Of a DNA stretch of 64,000 nt, positions 32,700 through 42,300 are shown in pieces. The position numbers and the translations under genes were made by a program. How positions within the stretch are numbered: position 1 is the first letter of the stretch; the number at the start of each line of letters is the position of its first letter. The notes below the pieces were generated by a model. It was not told the origin of the DNA. It worked only from the letters and a program-made list of their open reading frames with translations, and did not search any database. The stretch comes from Rhabdophis nuchalis (Eukaryota > Chordata > Lepidosauria > Squamata > Natricidae), in contig CM077643.1 in NCBI GenBank assembly GCA_039707465.1, positions 47,586,605 through 47,650,604 on the forward strand, read 5' to 3'.

Positions 32700-33760
32700 A
32701 GAGTCTGATTAGAGTCTCCCCTGGTTTTTCACTCACAAAAAGGACCTGACAGAAGAGCTCATGGTTTAAGCATGACTAAAAAGCTGCACGGTGGTGTTTA
32801 AATCCACAAATTTGGGGAAAACATGCTGCTGTAAACCCTCTTGTGTGGAAAATCTTCATATCCCCCACTTTAACTCAAGCCACAAGATTGTGGGGCTAGT
32901 CTATCTCTGTGAGACTTACTCTTTTAAATTGGCTTCCTTCCATTTAAAGGGTATATCTAGAATAGCAACTCACGCTGAGTCATGCATATATCAAGCATTT
33001 CTGTCGGAAACCACATACACCAAAAATATTTAAATGTCCCTAACCACTTGGTGTTCTATTTTTTTATAATACAGATGCTTGACTCTGATGTTTTAGCTAT
33101 GAAAAATACAAGAAAGAAGCATCAGAGATACAGGATGGTGCATAGGCAAAAAAATAAAAGCCTTACAGATTGTAGTTTGGAGGCTGTTGCTTCCCCAAAA
33201 GGCAGAGGGAGGAAAGGAAAAGAAGAGAAAACAGAAGTTTGAAATTAGCATAAGTGAGTTGTTAGAAGGCAGGAACTTGGAACTTGGTGGAAGATTCTCC
33301 TTCCTTCTATTGTGCCTTCCTCTCTTCTTTTGCGTCACTCATGCCCTCCAGAAAACAACCCTCCATCCAAGGTCATTTCCTTCCTCTAGTGCAATCAGCA
33401 CTCTAAACTCAATGGCACCAAACATTGCTGTGAGAACCCTGTTGTGAGAGGCTGCATGCCAGCACCCCAGCCCAGACCAAACAATTGTCCAGCTCCACCT
33501 AAAGCTTGGATGGCTTGAAGAGGCCATATTTGTTTAAGCTTGTCTGGCTACTGGAAATTTGTCAGACTGGGTGTTGTTGTTTTTTCTCATTGAGAAAAGA
33601 ATCGTTTTGAAGGGATTTCCAAATTAGCTACACAGGTATTGGCATGCACCAACCTCATGAGAAACATTTTTTCCACAAACTTGACCTGTTCAGAATAATC
33701 TTTCCCTCACCATAATAGCAAGAACCTTGGACCCAAAGATAAGCTTAGCATGCCTTAAGC
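32700..33760. other. no recognisable feature
   Basis: Apparently unique sequence; ORFs of 60-86 codons on both strands show no motifs. Confidence 0.4.
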
Positions 33761-33766
33761 CCTATT

Positions 33767-34109
33767 TCAATACAATAGCAGAGTTGGAAGGGACCTTGGA
33801 GGTCATCTAGTCCAACTCCCTGCCTAGGCAGGAAACCCTATACCATTTCAGACAAATTGCTATCCAACATCTTCTTGAAGACTTGCAGTGTTGGGGCATT
33901 CACAACGTCTGGAGGCAAGCTGTTCCACTGACTAATTGTTCTAACTGTCAGGAAATTTCTCCTTAATTCTGAGTTGCTTCTCTCCTTAATTAGTTTCCAC
34001 CCATTGCTTCTTGTTCTGCCCTTGGGTGCTTTGGAGAATAGTTTGACTCCCTCTTCTTTGTGGCAACCCCTGAGATATTGGAACACTGCTATCATGTCTC
34101 CCCTAATCC
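33767..34109 (-). mobile_element. CR1 LINE 3' fragment
   Basis: The minus-strand frame 34095-33838 gives MIAVFQYLRGCHKEEGVKLF through LTVRTISQWNSLPPDVV, then the 3' UTR and TATTG tail. Same family as 1080-1873, truncated further. Confidence 0.85.
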
Positions 34110-34386
34110 TAATTTCATTCTCACTATCTGCTCTACAATCTATGTAAGTTGCTAAAGTGAATATAGGTGCTTTTAGACTATTTATTGTCTTTAGTATTAT
34201 GTATCAAAGTCAAATTTATGAGGATTTCCAAAGGAGTAGGTCTCTGGCTCAAGACTGATACAGCCTTCTATCCTTCCGAGGTTGGTAAAATGAGGACCCA
34301 GATTGTTGGGGGCAATGTGCTAACTGTGTAAATCACTTAGAGCAGGGGTCCCCAACCCCTGGGCCGCGGACCGGTGCCGGTCCGTG

Positions 34387-34829
34387 GCTGGGTGGGAGCC
34401 GGGCCGCAGGGCTGGAGAGGAGGAGGAGGGAGGAGGGGGCAGCCCCCTGAGCAGAGCGCACGGGAGAACGCAGGCGCGGCTGTTCGCGCCCTTGGAGTGT
34501 GGCTCTTCCTCCACCCTCGTCGACGGAGGGACTCCTGGGCGCCGCCGGACCGGCCACCGATTCCCTCCCCCCCGCGGAGCCTCCCCTGCTGGCATGCCGG
34601 CCACTCGTTTTCTTCCAGGGGCTGCGGAGGCTCCGCGGGCGGGGGAGGGAACTGGCGGCCGTAGGGAGGGTTGCTCCGGCGGCGCCCAGGAGTCCCTCCA
34701 TTGACGAGGGTGGAGGAAGAGCCCCCACCATCCTCCTGCATTCTCCCGCGCGCTCTGCCCAATGGGCTGCCCCCTCCTCCCTCCTCCTCCTCTCCAGCCC
34801 TGCGGCCCGGCTCCTACCCAGCCACGGAG
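34387..34829. repeat. 440-bp palindrome inside the hAT element
   Basis: The left arm 'gtgggagccgggccgcaggg' is matched by the inverse of 'ccctgcggcccggctcctac' and pairing continues inward for about 200 bp per arm with few mismatches, meeting near 34608. It is GC-rich and CpG-dense. It explains why similar Pro/Arg-rich frames appear on both strands. Confidence 0.85.
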
Positions 34830-34905
34830 CCTGAACGAGCGAACGAGCAACCAAGCACGGCGGGCGGGCTGAGGAGGCTGGGCGGGGGGATGACGACAAC
34901 AACAG

Positions 34906-35339
34906 ACACACATAGAGAGACAGAGAGAGGGAGGGAGGGAGGGAGAGAAAGATAGACAGAGATACAGAATGAGTGATTGAGTGAATGCAAGACAGACAGA
35001 CACACACACACACACTCACACACAGAGTGACAGAGATGGGTGGATGAAGGAGAGAGACAGAGAGAGAGAGAAAGAAAAAGAGAAAGAAAGAAAAAGAAAG
35101 TGGGAGAGAGAGAAAGACAGACAGAGAGAAAGAGAAAGAGACAGAAAGGAAAGAAAGAGGCAGAAAAAGATACAGAAAGAGAGAAAGAAAAAGAGAGAGA
35201 GAAAGAGGGAAAGAAAGAGAAAGAAAGAAAGAGAAAGAAAGAGAGAAAGGGAGAGAGAAAGAAAGAAATAGAGAGAGAAAGAGGGAAAGAAAGAGAGACA
35301 GAGACAAAGAAAGAGAAAGAGAGAGAGAAAGAAAGAAAG

Positions 35340-35410
<71 letters not shown>
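34906..35410. repeat. polypurine (GAGA/GAAA)n microsatellite
   Basis: About 500 bp of nearly unbroken purine on the plus strand, starting with AGAGAC/GAGG units and becoming pure (GAAA)n from 35337. It lies within the hAT element. Long Lys/Arg- and Ser/Phe-rich frames are its translations. Confidence 0.92.
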
Positions 35411-35639
35411 ACTTATGACCACAGTTGAGGCCAAAAGTTTGGTTGCTAACCAAGATCATTGTTAAGTGAGTTTCACATTTTCCAAGTTGGCCACGCCCAC
35501 CCAGTCACATAACTGCTGAGCCACTCAGCCGGTCCGCAGAATTTTCTTTAAAATGAAACCGGTCCCTGGTGCAAAAAAGGTTGGGAACCCCTGACTTAGA
35601 GAGTGTTGTAAAACACTGTGAAGCAGTATATAAGGAAAT

Positions 35640-36360
35640 GGCAAGACCTCAAGAAATCAGATTAGCTCGGTCCAGCTTGGAATACATGGGAGAAGCCTGG
35701 TGGACAAAACAGGCCAGATGTTCTAAACGTTCTCAGAACTGCTATGTTCTTGACTTCCAGAAGGAGAAATGGACTGAAGTTAGCTCCACAAAATGCAGAG
35801 CTGTTGGCTGCAGCAAAGAACAAAGAGCTGGTAAGTAGACTCAAAATCTCTCCAGATAAGTAGAAGGTAGGAGACTGCCCACATGCATTCCAAACAGTTG
35901 CTCCTCATAATCAGATTGCAAGACAATGTCCCCCAGTGGGTTTTAACATACAGGGTGGCAATGGGAATAGCCATCTTGCTTGCACCTGGATAGTTAGTTT
36001 GCAAATTTCCTTTTCTAATCACATTTGGAAATTGCTTATTAGCTACTTCTAAGCTATTACAGGCATTTGAATCTCCAAGTGAATTGTCCTTTAATTCTTA
36101 CTGAAAGAAAATTTAAAACCTAAGTTTAAGTATGGTTTTAGAGTTTAAGAAGCAAAAAATTAAATAAGACTTTGATCCTAAAAAGATCCTAGAATGGGTG
36201 AAGAGTCCAGATAAATTTGGAATAATTTGGGAAACATAATTGTTTAGATTTTGCAAGACAAAGATGAATAATTTTAAACATTAGAGAAAAGGAAAGATTT
36301 TAGTTAAAAGAGAAACATGCCTATAGTCTGATCAGGCTTTGGAATATATAAAATGAAGCA
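35640..36360. other. no recognisable feature
   Basis: Apparently unique; the 89-codon frame at 35569-35838 begins in the hAT end and SINE tail and has no domain. Confidence 0.4.
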
Positions 36361-36364
36361 AAAT

Positions 36365-37085
36365 GCAGATCGTCCTCAACTTATACTCAATTACAGATTG
36401 TAAGTCATGTTGGTTGTAAAGCAGGTCACTCACCTGACTGATTTTATGACCCTTTTTGCAGCAGTTAAATGTGATGCTTATTAAATGAACCAATTGTTCA
36501 CAATGGGCCATTTTTGCCAGAAACCAGAAATAAGTGCTGCTTTTTAGCAAAAACACTGTTGGTTGGTCGTTTGATTGATTGATTGGCCCTTAGGCCATAT
36601 GCAGAGTTCCAGAAACAAATTATTACTAAAATTTGATAAAAACAATTTAAAATGAAATTGGAATAAAATGCAATAATATAAGATGTAGATAAAATATGAT
36701 AACATTATATTTCGGTGTGACCCCTACAATCTACCCCAATCAGTCCTACATATGCAGATCTCAACCGAACCATTTTGCTTAAGTACTGTGCTGTGTTAAA
36801 GGTTATTTTTAGATTCTGGCCGCACATAAGGTAAACAAACATGACGGTTATTAAATGGACCAATTGTTCACAATGGGCCATTTTGGCCAAAAAACAGAAG
36901 TAAATGCTGGGTTTTTTTGACAAAACCATTGTAAAATGCGGACACGCGACCATGAGACATTGCAAACAGCAATACCCAGGGGCCAGAGGTGGAGGTTGGC
37001 CATCAAAACGTCTGAGCCAGGTCAGTAGTTCTCCCAGGGAGGTCCGTCATAACTTCTAAGCAACTGGTCATAAGTTTAATTCTCT
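36365..37085. repeat. Tc1-like remnant with a ~70-bp internal direct repeat
   Basis: 'cgtcctcaacttatactc' at 36371 and 'catcataacttctaagcaa'-like text near 37048 are decayed termini. A ~70-bp segment containing 'ccaattgttcacaatgggcc' occurs at 36489 and again at 36859, flanking ~300 bp of other sequence. Confidence 0.45.
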
Positions 37086-37089
37086 GTAG

Positions 37090-38160
37090 GAAGGCTATAG
37101 TGTTATAAACACATGGAAATAAGCCTCAAGAGCATGTGCACTTCTCAGTGTTGCCTTGGTTTGGTATACAGTAATCAGATGATGTCATGAAGAGGCTTAC
37201 AATTAAGAAACATCTGGATTTATATGGATAATATCAATAGTCAAGGAACATCTGTTTTGAACCAGAGGTTTCTATTTGGATGAGGGGGAGGCATTGCTTC
37301 CTGTTTTTGAAATTTCTTCATTGGAAGGAATTGACTTCTCCAACTTTTAAGTCTTTGGAATCCTGCTGAAGCAAGAGGTTCACACGCACAAAATTATTTA
37401 TTTTCTACTAAAGAAAACCTGAGGGAGAATATTTTATTTTCTGATGAGAATGAAGCAATGCGTGCCTAGACATGGATCTGATGGGGCCAGACAAAGGTTC
37501 TGAGTTATTGCCTGGCAAGCAAGCACTGACTGACTGATGATTCTCTATGCTTGCTTCCTGCTCAGAAAAGATGAGCACCGGTTGACCATACTGCTTCACA
37601 AGGGCTCTGGACATACAATCATACCCAGAATCCTGAGCTGAATATTTGGCTCAATCTCACGTGTTTTTTAAGCTGGAATCAGAAGATCTGAAAGTCTTGG
37701 TTGCTAGAAGCGCCTACATCAAATGTAGAGTTGTGTACAAATGTTGTGTAGAGCTGCAGAAAAATATGCCTTTTCAGCTAACACCCTTCCTTAGCAGGCA
37801 TACCATAGAAACGTGTTTACGGCCGACATCTTAGCTTATTTTGGAAAAGCCCGTGTGTTTGTTTGCATAGGACTTTTTGGCTTTCTTTGTATCTTTGGCT
37901 GCATCAGACCTGGAAAGTGGCCCTGGAAACCTTTCCCAGAACTCGGCTATAAAAGATTCCTTCACCCTAGTGTAAACACATAATGATGAAAACATAGAGA
38001 AATCAATATTTGGATGACTTGTTTACTTGGACTTATATAAAGACTCTCCCTTTGGGGCTTGAGAAACAGAATGCATACTGAAGGCCGGGAGAAAGGGAAA
38101 AATACACATTGGAATCACTTCTTCTGATTGTGAAATGCTTGGCAGATATGAAGGATTACA
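37090..38160. other. no recognisable feature
   Basis: Apparently unique. No supported exon; a TATA-like 'ctataaaagatt' near 37945 stands alone. Confidence 0.4.
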
Positions 38161-38162
38161 GA

Positions 38163-38300
38163 TAGTGTTCAACTTACGGCCACAATAGGGCCCAAACCTT
38201 CTGCTGCTAAGTGAGACAGCTGTTAAGGGAGATTTTTTTTCTGCATCTTATGAGCTTTCGTACCACAAAAGTGAGTCACTGCAAGTTTTAAGTTAATAAA
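38163..38300. mobile_element. Tc1-like MITE end fragment
   Basis: 'gtgttcaacttacggccaca' then 'gctaagtgagacagctgtta' match the left end of the 17355 family. Confidence 0.5.
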
Positions 38301-38317
38301 CGTTATTACCACATACC

Positions 38318-38695
38318 TCCCTTAGACCTGTCCGCTCTCACAGGGTGGGCCTCATCAGGGTGCCGTCTGCCGGACAATGCCGGCTGGCGGCCCCCAGAGC
38401 GAGAGTCTTCTCTGTGGCAGCTCCTGCCCTCTGGAATGGCCTACCACTCGACCTCCGCACGATCACGGACCTGCGCCTCTTCCGCCGGGCTCTAAAAACA
38501 TATCTCTTTCACGAGGCCGGCCTGGCATAGCTCTAAATTTTAATCTTATTTTAGAAATGGGTTTTAATTGGCAATTTTAGCACGAGTGCAAATTTAATTT
38601 AATTTATTTTTAATATCCTGTATTTATTGTTTTTTACATTTTATTCCTTTCCTGTGCGCCGCCCTGAGTCCAATCCGGAGATAGGTGCGGGATAT
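38318..38695 (+). mobile_element. L2-like LINE 3' end
   Basis: Encodes RVFSVAAPALWNGLPLDLRT and LKTYLFHEAGLA (38345-38530), then the UTR phrase 'cgccgccctgagtccaatcc'. It abuts the tail of the next CR1. Confidence 0.75.
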
Positions 38696-39022
38696 ACAAT
38701 ACAATAATACAATAATACAATAGCAGAGTTGGAAGGGACCTTGTAGGTCTTCTAGTCCAACCCCCTGCGTGAGCAGGAACCTTATACCATTTCAGATAAA
38801 TGGCTATCTAACATCTTCTTAAAGACTTGCAGTATTAGGCATTCACAACTTCTGGAGGCAAGCTGTTCCAGAGGTTAATTGTTCTACCTGTCAGGAAATT
38901 TCTCCTTAGTTCTAAGTTGCTTCTCTCCTTGATTAGTTTCCACCCATTGCTTCTTGTCCTGCCCCCAGGTGCCTTGGAGAATAGCTTGACTCCCTCTTTT
39001 TTGTGGCACTCTCTGAGATATT

Positions 39023-39027
39023 GGAAC
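39023..39027. repeat. target-site duplication of the Gypsy element, left
   Basis: ggaac directly precedes the left LTR and recurs at 44022-44026 directly after the right LTR; the CR1 consensus has it once. Confidence 0.9.
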
Positions 39028-39325
39028 TGTTAGATCAGACAAAGGATTCCGACTCAGGCATGGTCAAAACAACAGGAACGTTTATTCACACTATTTACAA
39101 CACACACAAGATTCAACTGGCAAAGTTTCTTCTCTGGCAACCTCTTATATAGAGTTACCAGGCAGGAAACTCCTAGCAAGCAGTTGCAACATTGTAACTC
39201 CTTTCCAGACAGATTCCAGACAGCTTGTCTCTGTTAATCACTGCAGCTGCTGGCTCAGCTCCGGAATGCGGTGACTCATAGGTTACCAGACGAGTTGTCT
39301 GGGACATAGGCTTGGGGACTCAACA
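39028..39325 (-). repeat. 3' LTR of the Gypsy element
   Basis: 298 bp, identical to 43724-44021. The minus-strand AATAAA signal at 39086-39081 would direct cleavage downstream. It also supplies the last 14 codons and stop (39283-39285) of the Gag-Pol frame. Confidence 0.93.
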
Positions 39326-42300
39326 CTCCTTCCCCCATAGTCAGTGCGCATGTGTCTAGGTTCTCTGTCCAACACAGTACATGCGCACGCGTAGTCGTTC
39401 AGATAGGCGGGGCGGTGTCGGGTCCGCCCTGACCGCCTTAGTTCTTGAGGAGGCTCCTCCCTGTGGGACATGGAGCCTTCGCCTACGTCATCGCGGCCTG
39501 CCCTCGGAGGTGGAGTCGCCGTAGGCGGCAATGCCGACCCTAGCAAGTCCGGGTGAGGGGGCGTGGCGACCGGGCTTGAGGTAGTTGGCATTTGCTGGCG
39601 AGTATTATTCTGGTAGGGTGGTTCCCCGATGGGCGAGGCCCCCAGCTGAGAGTCAGATTGGGCTGTGAGGTCCTGGCGGTCTTTCCGTGCTGTTCCCGCC
39701 GATACGAGGTCTGGACCGGCTAGGGACTCCGGGGTTCCAAACAACTGCTCGGCTTGAGCAGAGAACAACGGCCCAACGGGGGCCAACGGGCAGGAACGGC
39801 CTGGCGTGGTGACTGCTGTTTCGGGCAGGCGGCGCCTCAGTTGATCCAGGTGGCGCCGCCACTCGGATCCATCCTGAAGGCCGACTCTGTAAGAACAGGG
39901 TCCGGTTACGTCCAAAATGGTTGCGGCAATCCATCGCGGCTCCCCTGAAAAGTTCCTTGCCCAAACCAGGTCCCCAATTTCAAATAAACGAGGAGTGGGA
40001 ATCTGCAGGTTGCCCCTCTGCAACCCGTCGTAATCGGGGTGCAGTCTGTCCAGAGTGGTCCGCAAGCGTCGGCCCATCAAGAGCTCCGCGGGGCTTTTCC
40101 CTGTGGCTGGGCAAGGTGTGACATGCTGTCCCAAAAGGTATGCGGCCACCCTTGCCTGCCAGTCCCCTTTATCCAAACGGGCCAAGGCTTCCTTGGCTGA
40201 GCGCACGGCTCGTTCCGCGCGTCCATTAGACGCCGGGTGATAAGGGGCGACCGGCGCGTGGCGGATCCCTTGGGTGGCCAGAAAGTCCAAGAAGGTGGAG
40301 GATTGAAATTGGGGTCCGTTGTCGGACACAACGACGTCCGGCAACCCGTGGGTCGCGAACAGACGGCGCAAGGCACGCACCGTGCTCTCCGCTGTGGTGG
40401 AAGCCATGAGAATCACCTCCACCCAGCGTGAGAACGCATCCACCACCACGAGGAAATTCTGGCCATGGAAGGGACCCGCGAAATCCAAGTGGAGCCTGGA
40501 CCATGGGCACCTGGGGGCGTCCCACTCCCTCGGCGGGGAGACCGGCGGGGCCGGCCGGGACGATTGGCAGGAGGAGCAGGCGGCCACCCATTCCGCCACT
40601 TCAGCGTCCATGCCGGGCCACCAGACATAGCTCCGGGCCAATGCCTTCATACGGACGATGCCTGGGTGGTTGGCATGGAGCGACTGAAGAACCATGTGCC
40701 GGAGAGGGGAAGGGACGATGACCCGATCTCCCCAACACAAGCACCCGCAATGGAGCGAGAGCTCCAGCTGGCGTGACTTGTAAGGCCGAAAGTTTTCAGC
40801 CACACTGCCCGAAGGCCAGCCCCTCAGCACCCATCGGCAGACCTGGGCGAGGACGGGGTCTGCGCAGGTGTGAGCGGCAACGGCGGAAGAGGACAGGGGC
40901 AAGTCCGACTCCGCGACCATCAGGACAGAGAGAGCAGGCACAGGGGCTGGATCCGGCCCCGGGAGAGGGCAGCGGTTTAGGGCATCAGCATGCCCTATCT
41001 GCTTGCCAGGACGGTATAGCAGCGTATAGTGATACGCTGCCAGGAATTCCGTCCAGCGGGTCATCCTGGGCGACAGGATGGGGGGTGTCGGACGGTCACC
41101 GGCCAATAGCCCAAGGAGCGGCTTATGGTCCGTGACAACAGAAAAGGTCCGCCCATAGAGGTAATTGTGGAACTTCTTAATCCCGGACACTACAGCCAAA
41201 GCCTCCTTGTCGATTTGGCTGTAGTTTCTCTCCGTTTGAGACATTGTCCGGGAGTAAAAAGCAATGGGGGCTTCCGAGCCGTCTGGAAAGACGTGGCTAA
41301 GGACAGCCCCCAGGCCAAAAGGGGAGGCATCGCACGCAAGCGTCAGAGGAAGCCTGTCATGGTACTGGACTAGTACCGCATCTGACGTGAGCATGGCTTT
41401 GACAGCCGCGAACGCGTGTGTTTCGCGGCTGCCCCAGTGCCAGGCCGCGGATCGGTCGAGCAACCGATGCAGCGGCTCGGCTAGCGATGCCTTATGGGGA
41501 ATAAACGGCGCGTAGAAATTCAAAAGGCCGAGGAATGCCTGCAGCTCCGTTTTGGAGGCAGGAGTGGGGGCCTTTTGGATGGCCTCGACCTTGGAGGGGG
41601 TTGGGTGAATTCCTTGGGCGTCAATCATGAAACCCAGGAATTCCACCCTAGGCGCAGCAAACGTACATTTGCTGCGTTTCAACTTTAAACCCGCGCCCCT
41701 GAAAACTCTGAGGACCTTCCGTAACGTTTTGGCGAGTTCTGATATGCTGGAAGCAGCAATCAGGACGTCGTCAAAATACGGTACAACGCCAGGGAGCCCA
41801 TGGAGCAGTCGCTCCATGAGGCTCTGGAAGATCCCCGGGGCTACGGACACGCCGAATTGGAGACGGCGACAGCGGAAAGCCCCATGGTGGGTCACGATGG
41901 TCTGCGCTTCCGCAGCCTCGTCATCCACCGGGAGCTGTTGGTAGGCCTGCGCCATATCCAGTTTCGCGAACACTCGACCTCGTCCCAATGAGTGGAGTAG
42001 GTCTTGCACCACCGGAACCGGGTATGGGTTCGCCTGAAGCCCGAGGTTGATCGTCGACTTATAGTCGGCGCAGATCCTCACGGACCCGTCGGGCTTAATG
42101 GGGACCACAATTGGGGTCTCCCATTTCGCCTGATCGACGGGTTCGAGCACGCCCTGCGCCACCAATCGATCCAATTCCGCTTCAACCTTGGGCTTCAGCG
42201 CGAACGGCAGCCTGCGGGCCTTCAAGCGGACTGGAGCAACCTGGGGGTCCAAATTTAGGGAAACTGGAGTGCCTTTGTACGTTCCTAAGCTGCCATCAAA

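Larger units (their letters stand above)
34343..35593. mobile_element. hAT (Charlie-like) nonautonomous element, 1251 bp, perfect TSD
   Basis: It begins CAGGGGTCCCCAACCCCTGG and ends AAAAAAGGTTGGGAACCCCTG. A perfect 8-bp TSD acttagag lies at 34335-34342 and 35594-35601. The subterminal 'ccgcggaccggtgccggtcc' and 'gaaaccggtccctggtgc' resemble mammalian MER1/Charlie-type elements as I remember them. The interior comprises a large palindrome, a purine tract and a Tc1-like fragment (35411-35470). No transposase; long frames are compositional. Confidence 0.85.
34216..35640 (+). mobile_element. tRNA-derived SINE (GCTATT-tail family), split by a hAT element
   Basis: 34216-34342 ('gaggacccagattgttgggg') and 35594-35637 ('gtgaagcagtatataag') are the body and 3' part of the SINE found complete at 60803-61040. 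The hAT element 34343-35593 separates them. Confidence 0.7.

Noticed and set aside
34320..35465. Long frames (up to 324 codons) on both strands rich in Ser/Phe/Leu or Lys/Glu/Arg
   Set aside because: They translate the palindrome and the polypurine microsatellite inside a hAT element; no domain, no splice or start context.
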